Source of the DNA: CAYHZL01 sp964361075 | Lineage (GTDB): Bacteria; Bacteroidota; Ignavibacteria; UBA10030; UBA8401 | DNA: 61,388 nt | Direction: 5' to 3' | NCBI GenBank assembly: GCA_964361075.1 | Contig: CAYHZL010000002.1 | Span: forward strand, 1 to 61,388 | Shown: piece after piece, positions 8,467-16,324 of the stretch | Layout of the letters: every line of letters begins with the position of its first letter | Numbering within the stretch: the first letter of the stretch is position 1 | Position numbers and translations under genes: made by a program | The notes under the pieces: model-generated | The model's input: the letters and a program-made list of their open reading frames with translations, nothing else | Told to the model about the DNA's origin: nothing | Databases searched by the model: none

Positions 8467-8940
8467 ATGAACTCTGAAATTCAACTTCTGCTTCAGATGA
8501 TAGATGAAGCGTTCGAAAAAAAAGCGTGGCATGGTGCAAATTTAAAAGGTTCCATTCGCGGAATTACTGCCGAGCAAGCGTTGTGGCGTGCAAAAAGGAA
8601 TCGCCACAACATTGCCGAAATTATTATTCACTGCGCATATTGGAAATATATTGTGCGAAGAAGAATAACAGGAAAAGAGCGCGGCTCGTTTCCACTGAAG
8701 GGAAGTAATTGGATACAGCGTAACTCACCGTATTCTGAAAAAAAATTGAAGGAAGATATTACACTGCTGAAGCAAACCCACAAAGAATTGCGCAAGGCGA
8801 TTGCTTTCATGAATCCGAAAGAATTGGAAAAATTTCCGAAGGGAAGTACGTTTACTAATCGCACCACCTTGTATGGCATAGCACAACACGATGTGTACCA
8901 CGCAGGACAAATTCAGTTGCTGAAGCGGTTGATGGAATAA
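8467..8940 (+). CDS. DinB-family putative metal-dependent enzyme
   Basis: A 157-residue protein with the four-helix DinB/YfiT-like pattern: an N-terminal helix with AWHGANLKGSIRGITAEQA, a first metal-ligand region NIAEIIIHCAYWKY, and the C-terminal ligand segment AQHDVYHAGQIQLLKRL. These histidines form the divalent-metal site in characterised relatives, which include mycothiol- and bacillithiol-dependent transferases. The ATG at 8467 is chosen because GGAG sits 6 nt upstream; a TTG at 8455 is less likely. It follows the SDR gene closely. Function beyond the fold is unknown. Confidence 0.85.
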   Translation: MNSEIQLLLQMIDEAFEKKAWHGANLKGSIRGITAEQALWRAKRNRHNIAEIIIHCAYWKYIVRRRITGKERGSFPLKGSNWIQRNSPYSEKKLKEDITLLKQTHKELRKAIAFMNPKELEKFPKGSTFTNRTTLYGIAQHDVYHAGQIQLLKRLME

Positions 8941-8942
8941 AA

Positions 8943-9890
8943 TTATTTGTAAGGAATACTAATTCTGTCTGCAATATCGAACCCCGAAAAATCTTTTCGC
9001 AACATTTTCACATTGAAGTGTAATTCGGTTGGAAGCAATTCGCACTCAACGTAATGAAAAAATCGTTGTTCATTTTTAAGAGGTGATATATCAGCATATC
9101 GCTGTTCGCTGCCTGGCAACAGCGGATGCAGTAATCCTCCGCCTCCGCCAATCACCAAAAAATCTTTTTCCTCTTTTCGAAAATGTTCGTAGGCATGTGC
9201 GTGTCCGCTTAAAAATATTTTGCATTTTTTATATTTAATAAACGGAGTAGCAAATTCTTTTTGCACGCGCTCTTCCGGCGGAACAATAGTGCTGTTTGTA
9301 TATGGCGGATGATGGCTTGCAACAATCACAACACTGACCGTTGAATCTGTATCGAGCTTTGCAAGTTCTTTATTGTACCATCGCGTTTGTGCGCTTTGTT
9401 CATCGTTCGAGAGGAACGAAAAATTTGAATTGAGTACGACAATTGCAACGTGTTCAATTTTTTTTACATACCACGATGGGGAATAAATTAAAAATCTTCG
9501 ATTGAAATTTTCTTTTGCGTTCGGCGGGAAAAAATAATAATCGTGCTTGCCGAATGCAGGATAGATTGGAATTGTCAAATGTGAATGGAAAGCATCGAAC
9601 GCTTCCCAATATGAGTCAAACATTCCAGCCGCCGTAAAATCTCCGAGATGAAATAACGCCACCGCCGATGTTTCTTTTTCGATTGCAGAATAAATTTTTT
9701 GCGTCGCCTCTTCGTTGTTTTGTTTTTTCAGACGAAGTGTTTCAAACCAGAGCGGCTGTTGTGTGTCGGAAAGAAAAAGAATGGTGTGAGCAGAATGTTT
9801 TTGTTGTGTGTTGGTTTTTTCCTGTGGAAATTCTGTTGCAGAACTCTGCATAACAGCGAGAAGAACACACACACATAGTTTTCGATACAT
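8943..9890 (-). CDS. Exported calcineurin-like metallophosphoesterase
   Basis: A 315-residue protein with an N-terminal signal peptide (MYRKLCVCVLLAVMQSS). Motifs of the calcineurin-like phosphoesterase family follow in order: ILFLSDTQQ (motif I, with DxQ instead of the usual DxH), HLGDFTAAG (GD motif), GKHDYY (in place of GNHD), VIVASHHPPYT, and SGHAHAYEHF (GHxH). These residues bind the two-metal centre that hydrolyses phosphate esters. The general plan is close to purple-acid-phosphatase-like proteins. It is convergent with the DinB gene, with only 2 nt between the stops. The substituted first motif may alter metal preference; that is inference. Confidence 0.85.
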   Translation of the reverse strand: MYRKLCVCVLLAVMQSSATEFPQEKTNTQQKHSAHTILFLSDTQQPLWFETLRLKKQNNEEATQKIYSAIEKETSAVALFHLGDFTAAGMFDSYWEAFDAFHSHLTIPIYPAFGKHDYYFFPPNAKENFNRRFLIYSPSWYVKKIEHVAIVVLNSNFSFLSNDEQSAQTRWYNKELAKLDTDSTVSVVIVASHHPPYTNSTIVPPEERVQKEFATPFIKYKKCKIFLSGHAHAYEHFRKEEKDFLVIGGGGGLLHPLLPGSEQRYADISPLKNEQRFFHYVECELLPTELHFNVKMLRKDFSGFDIADRISIPYK

Positions 9891-10008
9891 ATACTTCTTT
9901 CAAAAAGAATTTATTTCTATTCTACAATTTTTTCTTTTCAAAAGAAACAGACGCATTGCACCTTCAGCAAAAGGTTACATACATTTGTAACAAGTTTTGA
10001 TTTCTTAT

Positions 10009-10039
10009 CAATTCGGTTATCTAACAGGCAAAATCGAAG
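10009..10039 (+). repeat. Left copy of a 31-bp direct repeat flanking the HicBA region
   Basis: The 31-bp sequence starting CAATTCGGTTATCTAACAGG and ending AAAATCGAAG is repeated in the same orientation at 11290-11320 with one mismatch. Both copies are intergenic. The interval between them holds hicB, hicA and a small unknown gene. Direct repeats bracketing a toxin-antitoxin gene set fit a duplicated target or recombination site. Confidence 0.75.
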
Positions 10040-10108
10040 GGACTCCCTTGGAGCAATGACATAATTCTGTTGTTTTTCAGAGGTTTCTAAACAAGAGTAT
10101 TATCTGGA

Positions 10109-10336
10109 TTATAAATATTCTCTAAATTTATCCATAGTCAACCCAGTTCCTTCAACAATAGTTGCAAATGTTTTAGGATGAATTATTTGTTTAGAATGGT
10201 AGGCAACAATTACAATCTTGCCTGCAGTAGGGTGTTTCCATTTCTGATGACTTCCACGCTGGCTCACTTTAATAAAGCCCAGCCTTCTTAATGCACGAAT
10301 AACATCATCAGCGGTTACTCTCGGAGCGGCGGGCAT
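10109..10336 (-). CDS. hicA: HicA mRNA interferase toxin
   Basis: A 75-residue protein with the HicA double-stranded-RNA-binding-like fold: the N-terminal helix DDVIRALRRLGF, the strand and catalytic-histidine motif SQRGSHQKW (H30), and the C-terminal IHPKTFATIVEGTGLTMDKF. HicA cleaves mRNA and tmRNA and stops translation until neutralised by HicB. Its ATG overlaps the hicB stop codon by one base (TAATG), which fits translational coupling. The length is typical. The antitoxin-first gene order is less common than hicA-hicB but well known. Assignment is very likely. Confidence 0.93.
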   Translation of the reverse strand: MPAAPRVTADDVIRALRRLGFIKVSQRGSHQKWKHPTAGKIVIVAYHSKQIIHPKTFATIVEGTGLTMDKFREYL

Positions 10337-10539
10337 TACACAATCATCCTGATGAGTTTTGCTTTTCGGTGTGAGTTTTTCAGATCAATTCTATCAGGTT
10401 CAAGATAGAGTTGAATTGCTTCTTTAATTAATTTTCGGACTTCTGTTTCTGTTTTTCCCCATGTGCCGCATCCGGGAAGTGCCGGTACTTTCGCGTGGTA
10501 TCCATCTCCATCCGGTTCTATAACAACTGATAATCGCAT
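10336..10539 (-). CDS. hicB: HicB-family antitoxin
   Basis: A 67-residue partner of HicA. It has the partly degraded RNase H-like fold of HicB: LSVVIEPDGDGYHAKVPALPGCGTWG is the family signature (residues 3-28), followed by the helix TETEVRKLIKEAIQLYLE. No clear C-terminal DNA-binding domain is visible, so it is the short form of HicB and may autoregulate only weakly. It lies directly upstream of hicA with a one-base overlap. HicB binds and covers the active site of HicA. Confidence 0.92.
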   Translation of the reverse strand: MRLSVVIEPDGDGYHAKVPALPGCGTWGKTETEVRKLIKEAIQLYLEPDRIDLKNSHRKAKLIRMIV

Positions 10540-10601
10540 GTGTAATCCTTTTTTTATTTAAGATAGCAACCATACAAGAGATTTGCAATACAGTAAAACA
10601 C

Positions 10602-10633
10602 AAAAACCCAAACGATTGTTCGCTTGGGTTTTT
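10602..10633. terminator. Bidirectional stem-loop terminator
   Basis: AAAAACCCAA-A-CGA, a three-base loop, and TTCG-C-TTGGGTTTTT make a strong hairpin with A-tract and T-tract on its two sides, so it can terminate transcription from either strand. It sits upstream of hicB and isolates the toxin-antitoxin module. Confidence 0.75.
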
Positions 10634-11017
10634 GGTTGTTATCAAATTCAAACCATCCGATTGCTGTAAGCAAATGGATGACTGAGAAAGAAATTTTTAA
10701 AAACTATCTCAGCAAAATCATTTTCTTTGTTTCTAAAATGTTAACTCGCAACGATTGAATATGATGGGATAGAGAAAGCAAAGTTATAAGAGCATTTTTT
10801 TTACAATCTGAAATTACGCAAAGAGGTCTTTTTAACCACAGATTATCACAGAAAAACACTGTTGACAATCTGTGAATATTCGTGTTTTTCTGTGTCATTT
10901 CACGAAGTGTCCCCAAGGGATCCCTTCGGGAATGGCTTCGCTCACGTGGTGAATGTTTTCTTCGTTGTTTTTTACAGGTAACATCAGTTACTATTTCAAA
11001 AATATTATTTCGAGTCA
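10634..11017. other. Gene-free repeat-bearing spacer
   Basis: I see no credible gene here. The stretch carries an inverted pair CTGAGA / TCTCAG near 10682-10710, a long imperfect hairpin around ATCACAGAAAAACAC / GTGTTTTTCTGTG (about 10847-10897), a CCCTTCGGGA palindrome with the adjacent ATGGCTTCGCTCACGTG (about 10920-10947, found in inverse orientation near 51106-51133), and a copy of the 13-bp motif GTAACATCAGTTA at 10978-10990. Confidence 0.6.
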
Positions 11018-11269
11018 TTATTTATGCAGAAGAAAGTGAAGAAAAAATTGCTGACGCTCTATATCGCTTTGAAATTCATCATCGTGAATTTTTTCTTTCA
11101 TTATAGTTTCAACAGGCAACCGAAGAACATCATCCATAAATAATAAAAATTTTTGTAAAGACATTTCGTCTTTTGCAGACTCATTCAACCGATCTGTTTC
11201 TAAAGCACCCATCAATTCATATTGTTTTTTGAATGCCTTGTATTCCGCAATATTTTCAAATATTTTCAT
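11018..11269 (-). CDS. Small hypothetical protein beside HicBA
   Basis: An 83-residue, highly charged, helical protein (MKIFENIAEYKAFKKQYELM, then DEMSLQKFLLFMDDVLRLPVETIM). I do not recognise it. It has no signal peptide and no cysteines. It lies between the two 31-bp direct repeats with hicBA and is read in the same direction, so it may belong to the same inserted unit. No Shine-Dalgarno site is visible at the ATG. It could also be a chance reading frame, but its amino acid make-up looks like a real protein. Confidence 0.5.
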   Translation of the reverse strand: MKIFENIAEYKAFKKQYELMGALETDRLNESAKDEMSLQKFLLFMDDVLRLPVETIMKEKIHDDEFQSDIERQQFFLHFLLHK

Positions 11270-11289
11270 ACGTAAGTATAAGCAATATA

Positions 11290-11320
11290 CAATTCAGTTA
11301 TCTAACAGGCAAAATCGAAG
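11290..11320 (+). repeat. Right copy of the 31-bp direct repeat
   Basis: Same orientation as the copy at 10009-10039 with one mismatch (CAATTCAGTTATCTAACAGG at this copy). It lies about 58 bp upstream of the hutU start, so the repeat pair marks the border between the toxin-antitoxin insertion and the hut genes. Confidence 0.75.
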
Positions 11321-11377
11321 ATACATCCTTTCCGTTTTTTTGTTTATATTTGCTCTGTACAATTTATGGAGAATACA

Positions 11378-13033
11378 ATGCCCGCATCCCGCACAATCCG
11401 CGCTCCCCGCGGTTCAACACTTTCCTGCAAAGGTTGGCAGCAAGAAGCCGCACTCCGCATGTTGATGAACAATCTCGATCCTGATGTTGCTGAAAAACCG
11501 GACGAGCTAATTGTGTATGGCGGCACCGGTAAAGCCGCGCGCAACTGGAAATGCTTTGACGCGATTGTTCACAGTTTAAAAAATTTAGAGAATGATGAAA
11601 CATTGCTTGTGCAATCCGGCAAGCCTGTCGGAATTTTTCGCACACACAAACATGCGCCGCGTGTGTTGATTTCAAATTCAATGCTTGTGCCGAAGTGGGC
11701 AACGTGGGATGAGTTTCGCCGGCTTGAAGCGCTTGGCTTGACGATGTACGGACAAATGACAGCCGGCAGTTGGATTTATATCGGCACGCAAGGAATTTTG
11801 CAAGGCACTTACGAAACATTTGCCGAAGCCGCGCGTCAGCATTTCAGTGGCACCCTTGCAGGAAAATTTTTACTCACTGCCGGACTTGGCGGAATGGGCG
11901 GAGCGCAGCCGCTTGCCGCAACAATGAACGGTGCCGCATGTTTGGCAATCGAAGTTGATGAAGAGCGAATTGAAAAACGTATTGCAACAAAATATTTGGA
12001 TGTTGCATCAAACAATCTCGAAGATGCACTTGCGATGATTCGTACAGCAAAGGAACACAAGCAATCTCTTTCTGTTGGATTGTTAGGTAATGCGGCAGAA
12101 CTTCTTCCAAAAATTGCGCACGGGAAATTTCTTCCCGATATCGTTACCGATCAAACATCTGCGCACGATACACTCAACGGATATGTTCCTTCAGGAATGT
12201 TATATAAAAAAGCGCTCGTGCTTCGAAAAAAAAATCCGAAAAAATATATTGAACTTGCACGCACATCAATTGCCGAGCATGTACAAGGAATGTTGTTGCT
12301 GAAAAAGAAAGGCGCGATAGTTTTCGATTATGGAAATAATATTCGCGGTGAAGCATTATCGTACGGCGTGAAGAATGCATTCGATATTCCCGGATTTGTG
12401 CCGGAATATATTCGCCCGCTCTTTTGCGATGGCAAAGGACCGTTTCGCTGGGTTGCTCTTTCAGGTGATCCGAAAGATATTTATCGAACCGACCGTGCTA
12501 TGATGGAAACATTTTCTGATAATAAGCAGCTTTGTAATTGGATCGAGAAAGCGCAGAAGCATGTAGCATTTCAAGGATTGCCTGCGCGCATTTGTTGGTT
12601 AGGATACGGCGAACGCGCGAAGATGGGAAAAATTTTCAATGAACTCGTACGCTACGGCGAAGTGAAAGCGCCGATTGTGATCGGTCGCGATCATCTTGAT
12701 TGCGGCAGTGTTGCATCGCCAAATCGCGAAACAGAAAAAATGAAAGATGGCAGCGATGCAATTGCCGACTGGCCTATTCTTGGAGCGATGTTAAATTCCG
12801 TTGGTGGTGCAAGTTGGGTGAGTGTTCATCACGGCGGCGGTGTCGGTATCGGAAATTCAATTCACAATGGAATGGTGATCGTGTGTGATGGTTCGAAAGA
12901 AGCGGATGCGCGGCTTGAACGCGTGCTGAATTATGATCCGGGCATGGGCATCATTCGACATGCAGACGCCGGATATGAACGCGCAATGAAAAATGCAAAA
13001 AAATTTTCAATTTCAGTTCCGATGAAAAGGTAA
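11378..13033 (+). CDS. hutU: Urocanate hydratase (urocanase)
   Basis: This enzyme converts urocanate to 4-imidazolone-5-propionate, the second step of histidine degradation, using tightly bound NAD as electrophile. The 551-residue length is normal. Diagnostic segments are LMNNLDPDVAEKPDELIVYGG, MYGQMTAGSWIYIGTQGI, TAGLGGMGGAQPLAATMNGA (NAD-binding) and LPARICWLGYGERAKMG with the essential cysteine. An ATG 12 nt further upstream (11366) would place that cysteine at residue 410, the number used for the Pseudomonas enzyme, but only the ATG at 11378 has a Shine-Dalgarno (GGAG, 6 nt before). It is the first hut gene here; hutI follows after a 480-bp repeat-rich spacer. No hutH is in the window. 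Confidence 0.98.
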   Translation: MPASRTIRAPRGSTLSCKGWQQEAALRMLMNNLDPDVAEKPDELIVYGGTGKAARNWKCFDAIVHSLKNLENDETLLVQSGKPVGIFRTHKHAPRVLISNSMLVPKWATWDEFRRLEALGLTMYGQMTAGSWIYIGTQGILQGTYETFAEAARQHFSGTLAGKFLLTAGLGGMGGAQPLAATMNGAACLAIEVDEERIEKRIATKYLDVASNNLEDALAMIRTAKEHKQSLSVGLLGNAAELLPKIAHGKFLPDIVTDQTSAHDTLNGYVPSGMLYKKALVLRKKNPKKYIELARTSIAEHVQGMLLLKKKGAIVFDYGNNIRGEALSYGVKNAFDIPGFVPEYIRPLFCDGKGPFRWVALSGDPKDIYRTDRAMMETFSDNKQLCNWIEKAQKHVAFQGLPARICWLGYGERAKMGKIFNELVRYGEVKAPIVIGRDHLDCGSVASPNRETEKMKDGSDAIADWPILGAMLNSVGGASWVSVHHGGGVGIGNSIHNGMVIVCDGSKEADARLERVLNYDPGMGIIRHADAGYERAMKNAKKFSISVPMKR

Positions 13034-13514
13034 ATCCACAAAGTTCACGAAGGGACACGAAAAAAATATTTAAAATTCGTATTATTAACTGATGTTACAC
13101 AGAAAAAATAACTGCCTAACAAAGTAATGCCGTCATGCCCGAATGCCTTAGTCGGGCATCCATTATATAGATTCCCGCTTAAAACGTGCGGGAATGACGA
13201 TTGGTTTTTGGCTTTTGCGTAACATCAGTTACTTAAAAGCGACAGGATGTAAAGTCGGTGTGTTGATAAATTTTGGAAGTAGTAAAAAATTAGAATGGAA
13301 GCGATATATTTATTAATCCACGAAGTACGCGAAGATACACGAAAAATAAATAAAGGGTTGTTCCAATCCGCCGCGGCGGACAAAAATATTTCTTCTAAAA
13401 TTATGGAGATGTCAGACATCTTGATAAAATTAATCCACGAATTACACGAAGAGGCACGAAAAAATCTATAAAAATATTCGTGCCACCTCGTGTTCTTTGT
13501 GGAACAAAAAAATT
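13034..13514. other. Repeat-rich spacer between hutU and hutI
   Basis: No gene is visible. The spacer holds a TIR-bounded element (13086-13231, listed separately), a palindrome CCGCCGCGGCGG near 13368, and several degenerate copies of a CCACRAAGT-nnn-CACGAAG-nn-ACACGAA motif (13036, 13317, 13435), also found after ftcD at 18143. The last copy is followed by its own inverse (TTCGTGCC...CTTTGTGG), giving a stem-loop just ahead of hutI. Confidence 0.6.
13086..13231. repeat. MITE-like element with 13-bp TIRs (TAACTGATGTTAC family)
   Basis: The left end TAACTGATGTTAC (13086-13098) is the exact inverse of the right end GTAACATCAGTTA (13219-13231), giving a 146-bp element. Inside is a nested module that starts CGTCATGCCCG and ends CGGGAATGACG (13131-13199). 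A second element with nearly the same ends and a different interior is at 36275-36423. Confidence 0.7.
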
Positions 13515-14753
13515 ATGAATCTTATAATTAAAAATATTTCTCAGCTTGTAACGGTTGCGTCACACGGCAAACAATTCAAAGTCGGTAATGAAATGCGTGA
13601 GTTGCACGTGATTGAAAATGCTGCTGTGCTGATCGAGAATGGAATCATTCAACAGATTGGAAAGAGCGATGAAATTTCTGCAAGCGATGAAATTGATGTG
13701 CTTGATGCCGACGGTCGTGTTGCATTGCCGGGTTTTGTTGATTCGCACACGCACGCAGTGTTTGCAGGTTCGCGCGAGAACGAATTTGCAATGCGTGCCG
13801 AAGGGAAAGCGTATCAGGAAATTGCGGAAGCAGGCGGCGGCATTCTTTCTACGATGAATGCAACGCGCGCAGCAACAAAAAAAGAATTATTGAAACTTGC
13901 CAATGCGCGATTAAACGAAATGATGAAACATGGCACAACGACAGCCGAGATAAAATCCGGTTATGGTCTTTCACCCGAAGCAGAAATGAAAATGCTCGAA
14001 GTTATCGCCGAGCTGAAACGAGATCATTATGTAAGTGTTGTGTCGACATTTCTTGGAGCGCACGCTTTCCCTCCGGAATACAAAGAACGAAAAAATGACT
14101 ATGTTGAATTGATTTGCAACTACATGCTGCCGCATATTGCCGAGCGTGGTCTTGCAACTTTCTGCGATGTATTTTGCGAGCAAGGATATTTCGATCTTCA
14201 TCAAACAGAAAAAATTTTATTGGAAGCCAAGCATCACGGATTAATTCCGAAATTACATGCGGATCAACTTACGGCAACCGGTGCAACAGTACTCGGAGCG
14301 CGGTTGAATGCAATTTCAGTTGACCATCTTGAAATGCTGAATGATGATGGTATAGCCGCGCTTAAAAAATCTTCGACTATTGCAACAGTGCTTCCGGCAT
14401 CGTCGTTCTTTTTGAATCACACACATGCGCCCGCACGAAAAATTATTGATGCGGGAATTCCGCTTGCGATGGCAACAGATTTTAATCCCGGCAGCGCGAT
14501 GAATTTTTCCATGCCGATGGCAATGACTATTGCCTGCGCACAGATGCAGATGACACCCGAAGAAGCAATTACGGCGGCAACGCTCAACGGCGCGGCGGCG
14601 CTCGGTCTTTCGCACGAAGTAGGAAGTATTGAAGTGGGGAAGCAAGCGGATATTATTTTGTATTCTGTGCCGAACTATCGCATGATTCCGTACCACTTCG
14701 GAATAAATCATGTCTGGAAAATTGTGAAGAACGGCGTGCAATTGGATTTTTAG
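13515..14753 (+). CDS. hutI: Imidazolonepropionase
   Basis: This metal-dependent amidohydrolase opens the imidazolone ring to give N-formimidoyl-L-glutamate, the third step of histidine degradation. The 412-residue protein shows the metal ligands HTH in GFVDSHTHAVFAG, the conserved RAEGKAYQEIAEAGGGI loop, KSGYGLSPEAEMKML, the histidine of KLHADQLTATGA, SVDHLEML, and the catalytic aspartate region ATDFNPGSAMNFSMP. The ATG at 13515 is preferred over an in-frame TTG at 13497, because the protein normally begins at the first beta strand. It is followed by an inserted toxin-antitoxin and TcmP block before the next hut-pathway gene. Confidence 0.97.
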   Translation: MNLIIKNISQLVTVASHGKQFKVGNEMRELHVIENAAVLIENGIIQQIGKSDEISASDEIDVLDADGRVALPGFVDSHTHAVFAGSRENEFAMRAEGKAYQEIAEAGGGILSTMNATRAATKKELLKLANARLNEMMKHGTTTAEIKSGYGLSPEAEMKMLEVIAELKRDHYVSVVSTFLGAHAFPPEYKERKNDYVELICNYMLPHIAERGLATFCDVFCEQGYFDLHQTEKILLEAKHHGLIPKLHADQLTATGATVLGARLNAISVDHLEMLNDDGIAALKKSSTIATVLPASSFFLNHTHAPARKIIDAGIPLAMATDFNPGSAMNFSMPMAMTIACAQMQMTPEEAITAATLNGAAALGLSHEVGSIEVGKQADIILYSVPNYRMIPYHFGINHVWKIVKNGVQLDF

Positions 14754-14778
14754 ATACAGTTTTGTACTTTGATTTAGA

Positions 14779-15081
14779 ATGTTACAAATAGATTTACATA
14801 TTGAACACGAAAAAATTTCGTTGATTTGCAAAAAATATCACGTCCAAAAACTCTCTGTTTTTGGATCGGTTCTTTATGGCGAAGATACTTCTTCAAGCGA
14901 TATTGATCTTCTTGTAGAATTTGAACAGGGACATACACCGGGATTTTCTTTCATCTCGCTCCAAGATGAACTTTCAATCGTATTTCAACGCCCCGTAGAT
15001 TTGCACACACCTCAGAGTCTCAGCAAATATTTTCGCAGTTCGGTTGCCAAAGAAGCTCAAGCACTTTATGGAACTACGTAA
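14779..15081 (+). CDS. mntA: MntA-type minimal nucleotidyltransferase antitoxin
   Basis: A 100-residue protein of the MNT family with the exact signature GSx10DxD: G29-S30, ten residues, then D41-I-D43 (FGSVLYGEDTSSSDIDLLVEF). In the characterised system, MntA transfers AMP groups from ATP to a tyrosine of the HepT toxin and so inactivates it. The gene overlaps hepT by 14 nt in another frame, typical of a coupled toxin-antitoxin pair. The start codon has no obvious Shine-Dalgarno. The pair lies only 25 nt after hutI, inside an otherwise metabolic gene run. Confidence 0.92.
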   Translation: MLQIDLHIEHEKISLICKKYHVQKLSVFGSVLYGEDTSSSDIDLLVEFEQGHTPGFSFISLQDELSIVFQRPVDLHTPQSLSKYFRSSVAKEAQALYGTT

Positions 15082-15433
15082 GAAAGATGCAATCCGCATT
15101 CAACACATGATTGATGCGTGTTTAAAAACGCAACAATTCATTTCTCACAAAACCCGCACCGATCTTGATAAGGATGAACAATTATCATATGCGCTTGTTC
15201 GATTGATTGAGATTATTGGTGAAGCGGCAGTAAAGGTAACGCCGGAGACAAAAGAACGATATTCTTCAATTGTCTGGAAAGATATTATCGGTACACGCAA
15301 TCGTCTTATTCATGGGTACGATGATGTCAATCTTGATATCGTTTGGCAGATCGTTAGTGTTGATATCGAAGAACTTGTTGCTCAGTTACAAGAAATTTTG
15401 AAAGAGTTAAACATTCGGCAGCAATTGTTTTAA
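15068..15433 (+). CDS. hepT: HepT-type HEPN ribonuclease toxin
   Basis: A 121-residue HEPN-domain protein (formerly DUF86). The active-site motif is RNRLIHGY: R77-x4-H82-x-Y84, matching the RX4HXY pattern of HepT, in which arginine and histidine catalyse RNA cleavage and the tyrosine is the residue AMPylated by MntA. The helical N-terminal half carries YALVRLIEIIGEAAVKV, a conserved HEPN segment. The ATG at 15068 is chosen because it gives the standard N-terminus (MELRKKDAIRIQHMIDAC); an upstream TTG at 15044 would add eight residues. It overlaps mntA by 14 nt. Confidence 0.93.
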   Translation: MELRKKDAIRIQHMIDACLKTQQFISHKTRTDLDKDEQLSYALVRLIEIIGEAAVKVTPETKERYSSIVWKDIIGTRNRLIHGYDDVNLDIVWQIVSVDIEELVAQLQEILKELNIRQQLF

Positions 15434-15499
15434 GTTTATGAAGAACGGCATGCTGTTGGATTTTTGATTAGATTAATTAAAATTTATTAGGGAGGAAAA

Positions 15500-16324
15500 A
15501 TGAAATTTGATGAAATAGGATACTGGTCAGAGATAAAGTTAGATATTGTAAAAGAATACGCTCAAGCGTACTCAACAATAATATCGGCAAGGCAAAATCC
15601 TTCATTTTATCACTTGTATATTGACGCTTTTGCTGGTGCCGGTGTACATTTTTCTAAAACAAAAGGGGAATATGTACCAGGTAGTCCAATAAATGCACTC
15701 AATGTAAATCCTCAATTTAAAGAATATCATTTGATTGATTTGGACGGAAAAAAAATTTCTTTTTTAAAAGAAGCAACTTCGGATTATGAAAATGTTAAAA
15801 TTTACAATGGTGATTGCAATGAAATATTATTAAAAGAAATTTTTCCATATTGTAAATATCAAAATTACAAAAGAGCATTGTGTCTTTTAGACCCTTATGG
15901 TCTTCACTTGAATTGGAATGTAATATTTGAAGCGGGAAAGATGGAAAGTATAGAGATTTTTTTAAATTTTCCTGTTGCAGATATGAACAGAAATATACTT
16001 TGGAATAATCCTGATGGTGTTGAAGAATCACAAATTATAAGGATGAACAGTTTTTGGGGAGATGAATCTTGGCGTGATGCTTCGTATGGAACTCAGGATA
16101 ACCTTTTTGGGTTTGTAGAAAAAACAAATAATGATGCAATTGCGAAGGCGTTTCAGCAAAGATTGAAAGACGTTGCAGGCTTTAAATATGTCCCAGATCC
16201 CATTCCAATGAGAAACAGAAACGGTGCGATAGTTTATTATCTATTCTTTGCCTCTCAAAATACGACAGGTGCAAAAATCGTAAGTCAAATTTTTGATAAA
16301 TACAAAAATAAAGGCAAAAAATAA
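15500..16324 (+). CDS. tcmP: Three-Cys-motif partner protein TcmP
   Basis: A 274-residue protein with the family features of TcmP: an opening KFDEIGYWSEIKLDIVKEYAQ, then YIDAFAGAGVHF (D42-AFAGAG), a Rossmann-like methyltransferase motif, then YHLIDLDGKK, and ALCLLDPYGLHLNW in the place of methyltransferase motif IV. GGGAGG lies about 8 nt upstream of the ATG. Its stop overlaps the start of the three-Cys-motif gene by one base (TAATG). TcmP is known only as a partner of such proteins; the pair's job is unproven, although both look like nucleic-acid or base-modifying proteins. The gene is more AT-rich than the flanking hut genes. Confidence 0.88.
   Translation: MKFDEIGYWSEIKLDIVKEYAQAYSTIISARQNPSFYHLYIDAFAGAGVHFSKTKGEYVPGSPINALNVNPQFKEYHLIDLDGKKISFLKEATSDYENVKIYNGDCNEILLKEIFPYCKYQNYKRALCLLDPYGLHLNWNVIFEAGKMESIEIFLNFPVADMNRNILWNNPDGVEESQIIRMNSFWGDESWRDASYGTQDNLFGFVEKTNNDAIAKAFQQRLKDVAGFKYVPDPIPMRNRNGAIVYYLFFASQNTTGAKIVSQIFDKYKNKGKK

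Noticed and set aside
10704..11018. 104-codon minus-strand frame
   Set aside because: It runs through palindromic repeat DNA and its translation (low-complexity, Arg/Ser-rich) does not look like a protein.
11364..11819. 151-codon minus-strand frame
   Set aside because: Antisense to hutU, which is unmistakable; the frame has no ribosome site and odd composition.
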